64,000 nt of DNA from Morchella semilibera (taxonomy: Eukaryota; Ascomycota; Pezizomycetes; Pezizales; Morchellaceae), in the NCBI GenBank assembly GCA_009192285.1, contig WBVU01000012.1, positions 1,612,001 to 1,676,000 of the forward strand, given 5' to 3'. The position numbers and the translations under genes were made by a program. Of the stretch, positions 8,470 through 19,904 are shown one piece after another. How positions within the stretch are numbered: position 1 is the stretch's first letter; every line of letters begins with the position of its first letter. Below the pieces are notes generated by a model, which worked only from the letters and a program-made list of their open reading frames with translations, was not told the origin of the DNA and ran no database searches.

Positions 8470-11400
8470 GATCTTATAGGAATCGCATTGAGTGGCCGCG
8501 TCGGGGACTGTAGAGAGGAATGGGAAAACCCAAGGAAGCATTAATTCATTGGGCATTGCTCCTGCAGTGCGTGTGTGTGCGTGCATGTTCTCTCCCTCTG
8601 CTTGGCATACACGAAGTTTAGAAACACTGAAATTAGTAGGAGGATGTCCAAAGAAGGCCTTAGCGCTATACAGAATTTTCCCAGGACAGCAAAAAGATCT
8701 CTCTAACAAGAATAGGAAACCGATCCTTGCCCTACATTCGCCCACTCTACTCTACCTCATCCAACATACATCCCTTGACCCACACAACACTCGCACTCAG
8801 CCTACCCCAAGGCGCACACAAGGCTCTCATGCATGCATCCCTTCATCGACCCTTCATTGCAACTTGCAACTGAGAAAGAGACCACATATCTCTACTTATT
8901 CTAGACTTATTCGCACGAATCAATTGGCCAAAGGCTCGAAAAACCAGTTGGAACAAGGCCGGTTCAAAATTCCCGCAAAGAATCGCTACTGACAGGGATT
9001 CGCCCTCCAACTGAGCCTCCAACGTCTTATTTTCCAAGTCGCCATTATTAAGCACTTTTACCTCCTCACCCTTCCCTCTTTAGAACCGGACCCTTGAATC
9101 GTAGTACAAGGCTTAGGCTCGGGAGTGCAGCTAGCCAATCCTGTGCTGTTGCGACTTCCGCTTCTGCGGCTGAGGTAGGAAGCTGAGCGAGCGACCTTTT
9201 TTTTTTTGCTTTTTTTTATTTCTTCCTTCCTTTGGGCGAGCCAACGGAGCAGACTTGAAAACGCCCAAAAGTGCTAAAAGTCGGAGTTTCTCAAGGGCCG
9301 ACTGAGAATTAACTGAACCCTCGCCCACCGCATCGCAATTAGCGGTTAAACCGGCAACTCTCCATACCTGCCTGCACCTAGAGTACCTCCCACCGTTGTC
9401 CCGTCCTGCCGGCACCAATTCCCAATCACTGAATTATTCTGATCCCACCACCGCGTGAAGTATTATTAACACATGCGGTAAACCAGCGCGAGGGGGGGCA
9501 CCACAAAGGCACAAAAAAAATCAAGTAAATAAGAGTAAAGTGTGGCAAGCTGATACTTCCCACTAGATTTTTCTTAGCGCGCAGAACAATGGTGCTCGTT
9601 ACATGTATTTACCAAGAGACTTTAGTAGACCCCTCTCTATTGGCAAAAAAGAAAAAAAAACGGTTATCTCAAAAACTCCCGCATTCCACTAGGCAGCAAC
9701 CGTTTGTCGATTTGATTTTAGATTAAGGTATGGAACGCATGTACCACCCTTGTAAAACAAAGTCCAGCAGTCACGTCACACGGATCTCGATGTGCTCAAT
9801 TCCCCCCTCTCTTTTAATTTACCTGAGAAGGAGAAAAGAGAGAGCCGATGGTCGCCGCCGGCCTCAAGCGCGCATAGCCTCGGGTTTCCTTGGAAAGGGA
9901 ACAATTGTGCTTTTAGAGTTGACTACAAGCGAGCGAGCCTGAACATGTCCTATAAAAAAGGGTCCGAACCCCCCCTCTCTCTATCTCTGTAAATAATAGC
10001 AATGAGATCGACCCCCACATTTAGGTTTAGGGAGTCCCTAGGCAGGCCTAATCTGCTGTAACGCTGTCGGCCCTAATTAGAACCTGCAATGAGAATGAGT
10101 CAACAACGGCGCGGAGCAGATCTCGAGGCAGGTTGGTGAAGCAGGTCGATCCAGGTTGGTCACGGCGTGACAGCCGAGACCTCACTCCTAAATTTGTAAA
10201 TTTGTACGACTCTCGGCCGAGTCCGTGGTTGTGCAAGTGTGTACTTACGGTTTATAGAGTTTACAGTAAAGTTGTAGGTATGCAGGCAGCCCGAGAGTTT
10301 CCCCTCTTCCTCATCCTCTACGTCCCTTACATACGCGGGCGATAGCAACTGAAACGTTATCATGGTTCACGCCTCTGTCAGCTATGTATCTAGAACTACC
10401 TGGGCACGCGTGCGTGAGCCTGATGCGTGGAGTGCTATAACGCGCATGTAGTGTAGATATTACGTATGTGCCATATATCGACACCTTACATACTCTAAAG
10501 ACATCTCCAAAATAGGTTCTGGTGCAATCCATCCCCAATCGTCACCTCTTGCGTCTTTCATTACCCGCAAACTCTCATGATCATTGACACCCCGCACCTA
10601 CTATCTACTATACATAATATATCATTAACTTCATTGAGTCAGAAGCTCCGCGTTCCTCCCCTACTACCCCACCTAGGAAGCGGAACTCTTCTGCACGATA
10701 TCGATCTGCCGTCGTCGCATCCGTACAGGCATCTACCGCAGATGTGCACACTCTCCTCGTTCTCCTCCTCACGGTGGAATATACGGTGTCCTGGGCTCTG
10801 ACGAGCAAACGGCGAATAAACCTCGTTCGGTAGGTGCAGTCAGCGAGCCTGACTGGAATGTACCCTTGCAATTAAGTTCACTTTCAATAAAGTACCTACA
10901 TAGCTAAAGAACTCTTGCGTGAGACCCCCCACATGTGGTTTCCCGGCGCTGGGTGGGAGAGTATGGGGTCCCCACGATTAGCCTGGGCCGGATTGGTAAC
11001 ACTTCCTTGGATTTTTTCTATTTGATGTAGACAGGCATGTATAAGTAAAGGCTTGTTAGTGTGGTACACCTACATTCACACCACACCCAACCCACACGTA
11101 GACCCCCGAGGCTAGCATCCTGTCCCGATTAGTGGTTGTGAAAAAACAACCGGTTTATGCAAACCGATGTACGTAGATTTGGGTACTACATGTGTTACAT
11201 GTAGGTGCTAGATACAAGCTACACACTTCACCCAGTTATTCTGTTTACAAAGGGGGCCAGCACCAACCAATCACCCCGCAATCCACCTCACTCGCCCGCC
11301 TACACCCAAACCCTAGAGCACCTTACCCTACCCTCTTCAGTCCTGATTGGCCAGTCGCCCACACTGACTCATCACCCAACCCACCCCTCCTCTCCGCTCC

Positions 11401-13971
11401 GGTGAACGGTGCATACATACATGTATGTAAGGTAGCTAGCTACATGTAGCCAACCATCCATCCCCGCATTTCGGGTTTTCAGCTGGAGGGCCCGCATCAC
11501 GCACGAGCACTCGGATTGTGGGGTGTGAATCATAATGATCGGCGCGGCCGGGAGATAAAACCTCCATTAAGCTTGATCCTACCCTGCTAGGAGCACAGAA
11601 CTATTATACGCGAGTTGAGCTTGAACTTTTAAAAGCACTGCTTGTTTAGCTGTGGGTGGGCTGTGCCAGGTTGGGTTGGGTAGAGCACTAGCTTTGAGTG
11701 CGGGTGGGCGAATCATGGCGAAGCACTCGTAGGTATGCGTCATGATCTTGATACCAAGGCCTGGTCTCTCCACATCCACTTCACAACTTAACCTGCTACA
11801 GTCGACCACGATGGTGAACAGCAAATAAAACGAATATCGCAGACGACGAGATGGGCAGTTACGCGGGTGCGGGTGCGGGGCAGGTTGTTTTGGAACTGGA
11901 CTTACTTTTATGAGTCGACGAAGGCTAGAGCTAGTGGGTTAGGGCTGGGACAGGCGGCGTTTGAGTTTTCACCTCCGTCCATCACATTCCACCTTCAAGT
12001 CTTCACTTACTTAGGTATGCGCTGAGCAGTATCTGCTGGAATGTCTCCATATAAAGCTAACGAATCAGCTATTTCTTTGTCTCTTTATAGACGTCTCTTT
12101 TTCCTTATGCAGACACTTTTCTTTATTTTGATTACTATTAAGGAAAGACGATATCCACTTTGGATAATAATATACAATCAATTCACTCCTTTACTCCTAT
12201 CGCTATCAGTATCGACATCAACTAGCGCCAGCAGCACGAAACAGCATTAAGCAGCAACACGAAACACGAAACACGAAACAGCACCAAGAGATACATGTAG
12301 TTAATACTGCGTCCTCAATTTAGAGACGACAGCACACCATCTTCTTCATCTTTCTACAAGCTTCACAGGGTGCTATCGTTGCTCAGCATCATCCGGTGTC
12401 TGCCCTGGGATTGGTACGGCTGTACCACCGGACTGTGGGTAGGGCACGGAAGGGTCCTCTTGTTTTCATGGCGGCAAGAGTATATGATCAATAGATTGAA
12501 TTTCTTGAGTGGCTACCGCTGAGCTGGATATGGTACAGGATTTTTCATGGCCAATTGAGCCTCCTAGTGCCCACCACCAGACCAGATGTATAGGAAAGAT
12601 ACATGTACTGGCTAGTACTACTCCATCATCCGCACTGACCTTAGTTAGGGTCCTCGACCAAAACATCGATAGGAACAGACCACCCATTTCATGCACAACA
12701 ATCATTCCCGCCATCCCACATCTAGGTTTGAGTGCACTTCTCTTCGATCACTTTACTCCCTCACCACCACCACTACACTACCGGACCAACCAAACAAAGA
12801 AGCACTACTATCGTTTCCGCCACTAGGATTTGCTCAATCAATAATTGACATCCTCCCCCTTTTGTCCGCACAAGGGCCCGTGGTTTGGGGATTATGCGTT
12901 ATTAACAACGCACATACTCCCGGCTTATTTTCTTTGGCTTGTTTGATACTCTTGTTTGATGGGGTACCTGGTGGTATTCTGCATGCATTTATGAATTATC
13001 AATCGATCAATACCTGGTGGTATTGACTACTCTAATTACCCGATCTGTATCACCACCCATAGCCTCATCATATCCTCATACACACCTCGCACAAGCTTAT
13101 AACCTCGGGCAGACAGCCTCACAACCCACAACATCAGAGCCTCAGGGCCTCACAGCTTCATATACAACTCACACAACATAATGTCACACCAACACACATA
13201 TTCACAACTGGCAACCTCACCTTTCCACACTTTACAAGCTCTCAAAAACTCTCAAACTGTAGAATTGCCTTTTTTCCCTCTGCACTAACAATTCCTAGGA
13301 GAGCGAAAGAGAGAAAAAGAAAAAGAAAAAAAAACTGGTATACGAACAGTCCATAACACAAAACACAACAACACAAGAAACACACATGCATGCCACAAGA
13401 ATCAAGACAGGATGTAAAAAGAGAGGAACAGAAAGGACGAGGGAGAGAATCATTGCCCTCTGTCCTGGCGCAGGGCAGGTTGGAGTTTCGGAGGAGGGAA
13501 ATTATTACGTATCTGTGCCGAATATATTATAGAAAAAGAAAAGGGAAGAGGGGGAAGGGGGATAAAAGAGAATAAAAAAGTAAAAAGAGAGAAAACAGGA
13601 AGGAAGTAAGACGGAAGAGACAAGAAGAAAAAACAAAACACAGAAGAAAATATAAACCAATAAACCTAATCCAATTGGCCCAATGATCCGCTTCTCCGCT
13701 CCTGCTGTGATTTCCCATCGTAACCTATAATCCCACTCAGGATAAGAAAAAAAAAAAAAAAAACTCGCTTGGGCTAAGAAACTTTTTTAATATCGTTCCC
13801 TTCCCCGCTTCTTTTCTCGATTTTTTTGTTTTTAGCGAAGTCCGATAACGCTCTTTATCATGGTTAGAAAAGCACGGATTAGTCGGCAAATGTACAAGAG
13901 GTAATATAGACAGGGAATGCGGCAGCACAAGCAGCACTTGGGTCAATGGCGGGACTTCACTTCTTCCTCCT
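8470..13971. other. Gene-poor spacer, 5.5 kb
   Basis: I see no supported gene. The longest frame (8492-8992, +) has no recognisable domain. Contents: a second tiny ATG frame (Met-Arg-Phe-Leu-stop, minus) near 8478-8492; six copies of the octamer TACATGTA (9600, 11196, 11418, 11441, 12292, 12600); A/T homopolymers near 9200, 9650 and 13740; purine-rich stretches at 13310-13640; and a 31-bp segment at 12980-13010 related to one at 31211-31242. Confidence 0.5.
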
Positions 13972-15887
13972 CTAGCTACCACGATGGTGCAAGTACGCCA
14001 TTGACCCAGATCCTGTTGGCATTATGGTGAAGCGTACCATTTCCAGGGTCCAGACACGTCGAATCCAGACTTTTAGTTTCCCATTTACACCATCAACGCC
14101 CTCTAACTCCATGCCTTCCCACCAGCAACGTCTCTGTAATTCACACCACCCATTCATTAGCCCATCACTCCCAACCCAAAAAAGTAGAAAAACCAAAGAC
14201 CATGGGAACAATAAGGACCATACCGCTGGCTTCCTCCAGAATAGAAGCAGCTTCTGCGCCATCCCTACCGCATTGCTGTCCTTGCCATCACCCGAAGCAT
14301 TCCTCATATCTGTCCTCAACCTGGCCAAAGCAAGACTGCAGATGACCGCCTTATTTGGCTCGGTCGCGCGGTGACCCCAGGTGTCGTCCGTGTTGAAGCC
14401 GCCGGCCGTCAGCATCTCAATGAGGTGCTGTTCTGTCGTGCCGGCGTCGTCTGTCCGCCGCAGCCCTGAAAAGATACCGTCCTGCTTAAGTAGGACATTG
14501 CCGGCGCTGCGCTTCACGGCCATCATCTCGGGGTGGCTAATGTCGCGCCGCGGGGGGATGACGTAAAAATCGAGGTCCTCGCGCAGGACAATGATGCCTG
14601 CACGGTCCTGCAGGACGTTGCTAGGTGAGGAAGAGGGGGAGGTGCCGCCATTCTCGAGGTCTTCATCGTCTTCGCTGGAGGCGGCGGCCGCTGCGGCAGT
14701 CGCGGTGATGGTGGCGGAGACTTGGCGGAAGAAGTCAAGCATGTATTGCAGGCAGACGGGGTCGAACTAGAAAGAGAGAAACCGCCCGGAAAAAGGGGGG
14801 GAACAGAGTTAAGCATGTTTTGTAGTTTGTACAAAGTGATATATGCGAGAAATGGATACACACGTCTACCGAATACACACCATCCTCATGGAATTGGCTG
14901 ACCTGGCCGTCTGGGAAGAGGCCGTTCGGAAAGAGCGATAGTAGCACAAACTCGGGGAGCGTCAGGAGCTCGTCGCGAGAGAGGTCGAATCGGGTTCCTC
15001 TAGATATTGGCAATGACAATTGATTTAGTAACTATATAAGATAGATATATAGAAAGGCCCAGGAGCACGGGGGAGGGAAGGAGGGGGGGGGGGGGATGGG
15101 ACGTGTAAATAAACATACCGAAGGTCCAACGTCAAGTTCTCGTCATTATTCACATTATCTATATCCCGCGCGTCAGTTTTTACTGAGAACCCTTTTTTAT
15201 CCCCTTCCCCACACACGCACGCCCATTCACGTGACAAAAGGTGTTTTTTTTTAAGTCTATAGCTAGTGCGTGCAATGGGGGTGGGGGGTGGGGGAGGTTA
15301 CATACCACCTAGTGTAGCAAGTTGAGGTCCCCCTTGCTGGACCTGGGTGATAATGGAGGCGGAACCTCCTGCGGCAGCCATGCAGAAAGCGAACTCGGGT
15401 AGCGGGGAAGTGGATTCTGTGTAGGGCGGGGGAGGGAGTTCCGGGTCCTGGTTGCTGTATGAAGGGGATGGCGAAGCGTTTCCTGTTTCTGGGTGTGGCG
15501 CCTTGGACTCTTGTTCGTGGTGGTGAGGAGGGGGTGGTGAGGAAGGGGATGGCAATGACGGGGAAGATGAGGGGGAGGAGGAAGAGGAAGATTTTCTTCT
15601 TCGGAGGGACGGCAGAGTTGTGGAGTGGTAGGGGGTAGGGGGTGGTTGAGAGAGGATGGTGATGGGAGAAGGGGGAGGTGAGGTTGAAGTCGTGGTTGGC
15701 AGCGTAGATGAATAAGGTTGTGAGGTGGTGGTAGTCGTGGATGCGGCGGGTGGTTGAGCCTGAGCCTGAGAGGCCTGTACAGCAGACTGCAGCGGGTGAA
15801 CGTGAGACGACAAAGCCGCGAGGGAGGGAAAAGCAAATGATGGTACTCTAGTTCTAGTTGGACGGGGATTTGGGCGGGAGGCTGTAA
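13972..15887 (-). CDS. WHI2-like BTB growth/stress regulator
   Basis: It resembles yeast Whi2, which with the Psr phosphatases restrains growth signalling and activates the general stress response. Exons in transcription order: (start not found) 15887-15306, 15182-15119, 14999-14864, 14766-14224, 14133-13972. All joins keep frame with GT-AG ends. Exon joins create the diagnostic BTB-like run DLRGTRFDLSRDELLTLPEF, then VYSVDFDPVCLQYMLDFF. After an N-terminal Ser/Pro/Thr-rich region come the BTB core, an acidic loop, and a C-terminal FWRKPARRCWWEGMELEGV...KVWIRRVWTLEM block typical of the family. The 90-nt intron 14134-14223 has no stop and would read through as a false hydrophobic segment. The first exon lies upstream of a branch-like GCTAAC plus a C20 tract and CAG at 15888-15910. 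494 residues are visible. Confidence 0.85.
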
Positions 15888-15889
15888 CT

Positions 15890-15910
15890 GGGGGGGGGGG
15901 GGGGGGGGGG
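15890..15910. repeat. G21 homopolymer, polypyrimidine tract of a WHI2 intron
   Basis: On the transcribed strand this is GCTAAC, then about 20 C, then CAG at the exon edge, so the tract forms the 3' end of an intron. Similar long G/C tracts occur at 8332-8345, 15083-15095, 16051-16062, 36407-36420, 47278-47295 and 53095-53110. Confidence 0.8.
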
Positions 15911-16805
15911 TTAGCTTGGTTGAACTAACAAACTACCAGAAGAAATTATTATCTCGGAGAGGGGGTGGGGGGTGGGGAGATGTTAATAGGGTATAGCTGG
16001 GGTATTCGATGTTATTTTACGGACCTGTTTCTATTGTTGCTTCTTCATTTGGGGGGGGGGGGATTTCTGGGTTAAGAAAACAATAACAGACAGGTTGATT
16101 CACGCGCTGGATTTGGTGGGGGGATATTTTGGAAGGTGCTTGTGTGTGCTGTACTGTGTGGTGGTGTACCTCTCTCTACCTACCTTCTCATATGGAGTAG
16201 GCGGCGGCTATTAATTTATGGTATGTATCACGGGGAGCTCTGCGAACGGACCATCTCATTTGCTTTGAAGGACTGTCTCATCAATTACATGCAGCGCTTC
16301 CACGGTACGACATTGTGCTTCAATTGTTGATACCTGTCTGTGGATAGGATATGACATCGTACAATGCCACTCACAGGTATGTACACAAGTACATGTACTT
16401 GGTACTTATATGTAGTGTTTACCGTAACAACTGTAGATATAGCAAACATGTCGTTAGCTGAGGTACTTTACATGTAGGTTTAGAGCACCCGCCCAGCTTC
16501 AGCGTGATTGGTCCATACCTAACCCATCCTAGTTCGCTCCCTCCTCTCTCCCTCCTCTCTCTCTCACTAACTATCTAGAGTAGTAGGTAATCCCTGGAGC
16601 TCATTTTATATCGGAAGCACAGAAAACTGCATATAACTCGTCTCGAACATTCAAACAAATCTACAAATCATATATGTAATTATACAAACCACAGAAACAT
16701 AAAAGAAAAAACAGCTACAATAAAAAAATAAAAATAAAATAAACGCCAAAAGAAATACCTAATTGGTCTACACTTCTATGAAGCAGCAGCAGCTATAGTT
16801 AACAT
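15911..16805. other. WHI2 upstream region and PEX20 3' flank
   Basis: It should contain the first exon and promoter of the WHI2-like gene, which I could not place. TACATGTA octamers lie at 16390 and 16469 and a G12 tract at 16051. No other gene is supported. Confidence 0.45.
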
Positions 16806-17725
16806 TCATCTACCCTCAGGTCCGACTTCGACCTCAACCATCTTATCCCCCTCGACCCTCACTTCCCGGTCTCTCAATCGCCTCATGAGCGCCAGGAATG
16901 TACTATCCTGGAACTTTCTTGACTGGTTCCCACTCAGCGACTCTAGTAGCTGTGCCGCTGTCCTCGCTAGCTCATCAGAGTCGTGCTCTTTATCTTTTAC
17001 TTCCTGCTCCTCCTTGACTTCCTCAACCACCGGCTCCACCTCAACAGCCTTCTTCTCCTCCACCTTCTCTACCAGGGGCTTCTCCTCTTCCGCCAGCTGT
17101 GCTCTCGCAGCCTCGAACGCCTGCTCGAACGCCGCATCGTCGAATTGCGTCTGTACATCGGTCTGCTGGGCGCTGTTCTGCTGCACCAGACCGGGGCTCA
17201 CCATCCCGCCCATGAATACAGGGCTCATGGGGCTATACATCCCGCCCATACCCATAATGCCCATTCCGGGATTCATTATGTACTGCGCCTGTTGCTCGAT
17301 GCCCGGCGCAGTCACCTGATGCTGCTGCATCATAAACTCCTCATGCCACCCACTGGCGCCGCCCCATTGTTGCTGCTGCTGAAGGGCTAGTGGTGGGGGG
17401 GCGCCAATGTGTAGTCGCTGGAAGTCGGCGGCCCAGGCGGGGGCGTGTTGCTGCTGGAGGGGTGGGGGAGCATGCTGGAGTTGAGGTAGGGGCCCGGAAT
17501 TTCCGGCGAACTGGTTGAATTCGCTGTCATGTGCGTGGGTTTGCAGCTGCGTGCGGAAGGACTAGAAAGTGTTAGAGTGCTGGAGGTAGGTGGGTTTGAA
17601 GGGAAGGGACTAACCTGGGAGGAAGCTGGTGTGTGTACTCGGTCCTGTTGCAGGGAGCGGTCGGCGGTGGTGTGGTTCTTGAGCGAGGAGAGCGCGTTCG
17701 AGGGACCGCACATTGAGGAAGCCAT
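16806..17725 (-). CDS. PEX20: Peroxin PEX20, PTS2 import co-receptor
   Basis: Partner of Pex7 in carrying PTS2 cargo into peroxisomes, cycling between cytosol and peroxisomal membrane. Two exons: 17725-17615 and 17561-16806, with a 53-nt intron. The product is 288 residues. The N-terminus (MCGPSNALSSLKNHTTADR) matches the conserved PEX20 start, with Cys6 at the place of the ubiquitylated cysteine. Two WxxxF motifs (WAADF near residue 80, WHEEF near 109) fit the docking-protein-binding motifs of PEX5/PEX20. A Gln/Met-rich stretch follows, then an acidic, Lys/Glu-rich region, then the conserved C-terminal Pex7-binding segment (DELARTAAQLLESL...FLALMRRLRDREV). The length fits the family. It is divergently arranged with the tRNase Z gene. 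Confidence 0.93.
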
Positions 17726-18626
17726 GGTTGTAGGTATCTGTTTAATTTGTGAGAGGGTAGGTAGGTATATATAAGTAAGCCTGTGTAGATTTATGTGTAG
17801 CTATAGAAGTCAAAAAATGGTAGTAGGAAGAAAAGTTGTGCGTGGGGGTATTTCTGGCTATCTGGCTATTGAAGAAGAAGACCGTGGCGGGGCCCGGGAG
17901 GGATGCTACGGGTATGTATGCAATGATGTATGTACCTCTCTGGCTCTATCTGGGGCCTGCCAATAGTATTTACCTACAGCCCAACCGAGGCTCGGAGGAG
18001 AAATCACGAGGGATTAAGACACCAGAACAGACAAGGGGGAATTACGTGAGAGGGGAGAGGGATAGAGATATAGATATAGAGATATAGATAATATAGATAA
18101 TATAGATATATACATGTAGATATATAGAGATGTAGAGATAGAGAGAGGGGGCGCACGGTAGAGGGTATTTGTGAGCACAGTACTGAGCCGAGCTCCTATG
18201 ATATAATGTCCAACGCCTTGTGTCCCGGGCCATTACACCTCCATCTTGAACTCACCATTTCACAACCAACTACCTAGTACACAGAGCTGTTACTATTACT
18301 TCTACACCAGTACAAGTACCACAACTACGGATTTTGGATGTGACCGGCTAAGGGGAGGCGACTCGTTGTGTTCACATTTCACACCCTGTCTCAGCACAAT
18401 TGATGCTCATGCTCATGCTCATGCTTATGATTAGAGATGTGTGAGTGAGGCTTGAGATGGATATCTAGTGATGGCCATCCAACATGACTCACTGGCCAGT
18501 CATAGTCCAAACACCCCACTACACCTCTATATAGCTATACTTTTACTCTCATACTCTCATACTACTACTGCTAACCCTCCACTACCACTACCACTACCGC
18601 TACCAACAAGTAGACAGGCAGCCTAG
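17726..18626. promoter_or_regulatory. Divergent promoter region, PEX20 / tRNase Z
   Basis: A 900-bp spacer between two start codons facing away from each other. It holds a GATATA-type microsatellite (about 18061-18130) with one TACATGTA at 18111 and short pyrimidine repeats just before the tRNase Z start. No specific factor sites were recognised. Confidence 0.5.
18061..18130. repeat. (GATATA)n-like microsatellite
   Basis: About 70 bp of imperfect GATATA/TAGATA repeats followed by GAGA, located in the PEX20/tRNase Z spacer. Confidence 0.8.
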
Positions 18627-19904
18627 ATGCCCCCCCCGATAACCCTCCTCCCGCTGGGCACCTCCTCCGCCGTCCCCTCTGCCACACGCAATCACTCCTC
18701 CCTCGCCGTGATCCTCCCCTCCTCCTCCACCCTCCTCTTCGATGTCGGTGAAGGTACCCAGCATCGTATCCAGCGCTCCGCTCTCAAGCTCTCCAAGATC
18801 GACAAGATCTTCATCACCCACCTTCACGGCGACCACCTCTTCGGCCTCTGCCCCCTCCTCGCAACCTTGATGAACGGTGCTGGCGGCACCACCGACCCCG
18901 ACGCCGACCCCCGCACCAACGTCTCTGCCCTCACCCCGCCCCCAAAACCCAGGGTTGAAATCTACGGCCCCAAGGGCCTCCGTGAATACGTCCGCGCCGG
19001 CCTCACCCTCACATACACCCACCTTGGTGACTGGTACGTCGTGCACGAGCTACACTTCCCTACTGACGTACCCTCTGACCCCGCTGTCGGCCGGTACGCA
19101 AAGGAACACCCATCAGGCACCAACATTGCGCAGGATGCACATGGGCTCTGGCGCGACATTGCGGCCTACATGCACCCCGCGCACGGAAATATCGAATTCA
19201 CGGTCTCCGCCGCGCCCATCACGCACTCCGTCCCCAGCATTGGCTACGTCCTGACAGAGTCTCCGCGCCCCGGTAAGATCCCGCGCGAGTATGCGGCGTG
19301 CATTGCCGCGCACAAGGAGGCGCTGCAGCGCCGCGGCCTCGAAAACCCGAAGAAGTTCCTGGGAATGCTGCAGGCGTGGGACTGCCCTGAAGATGCGGTG
19401 CTGGAGCTTCCGGACGGAACAAGGCTGACCAGGCCACCGCGGACGCGTGGGCGGAGGATTACGGTGTTGGGAGACACATGTGATCCGTGTAGGATCATCC
19501 CGCTAGCGCAGTACAGCGACGTGCTGGTGCACGAGGCGACCAACGCATATCTACCTGGTCTGGACCCCACAACGAAGGAGGACGAGACATATGCGATTGT
19601 CGAGGAGCGAACGCGGTCGCGCGGGCACTCGACGCCGGAGATGGCGGGGCGGTTTGCGGCTGCAGTGGGGTTGGGGGAGGGTGAGGGGAAGGGGAAGGAG
19701 CACAGAGACGGGCTGCTGGTGCTGAACCATTTCAGCGCGCGGTATAAGGATGATGAGGCGGAGGGGCCAGAGGGGGAGGCAAAGAGGATCATGGTGAAGA
19801 TTGGGGAGTGTGCCGAGGGGACATGGAGGGAGGGAGCGGGGGGAAGTGGTGGCTTTAGAGTAGTGTGTGCGAGAGATGGGGTGCCGATTGAGGTAAAGGG
19901 GTAA
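18627..19904 (+). CDS. tRNase Z, short form (tRNA 3' processing endonuclease)
   Basis: A zinc-dependent endonuclease of the metallo-beta-lactamase fold that removes 3' trailers from precursor tRNAs. A single 425-residue exon. Family landmarks appear in order: LGTSSAVPSATRNHSS near the N-terminus, DVGEGTQHR (39-47), the metal-binding HLHGDH (65-70), the ITHSVPSIGY block (198-207), GDT (282-284), the HEAT motif (302-305), GHS (333-335) and HFSARY (368-373). All expected metal ligands are present. The length is that of the short (ELAC1-like) class, not the ~800-residue long class. There is no obvious mitochondrial leader. Its GC content is markedly higher than that of the surrounding spacers. 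Confidence 0.93.
   Translation: MPPPITLLPLGTSSAVPSATRNHSSLAVILPSSSTLLFDVGEGTQHRIQRSALKLSKIDKIFITHLHGDHLFGLCPLLATLMNGAGGTTDPDADPRTNVSALTPPPKPRVEIYGPKGLREYVRAGLTLTYTHLGDWYVVHELHFPTDVPSDPAVGRYAKEHPSGTNIAQDAHGLWRDIAAYMHPAHGNIEFTVSAAPITHSVPSIGYVLTESPRPGKIPREYAACIAAHKEALQRRGLENPKKFLGMLQAWDCPEDAVLELPDGTRLTRPPRTRGRRITVLGDTCDPCRIIPLAQYSDVLVHEATNAYLPGLDPTTKEDETYAIVEERTRSRGHSTPEMAGRFAAAVGLGEGEGKGKEHRDGLLVLNHFSARYKDDEAEGPEGEAKRIMVKIGECAEGTWREGAGGSGGFRVVCARDGVPIEVKG

Noticed and set aside
8492-8992. 166-codon frame on the plus strand
   Set aside because: It lies over the bZIP promoter, its composition is not protein-like, and it has no recognisable domain.
16885-17390. Long plus-strand frames opposite PEX20
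   Set aside because: Antisense shadows of the PEX20 coding exon.
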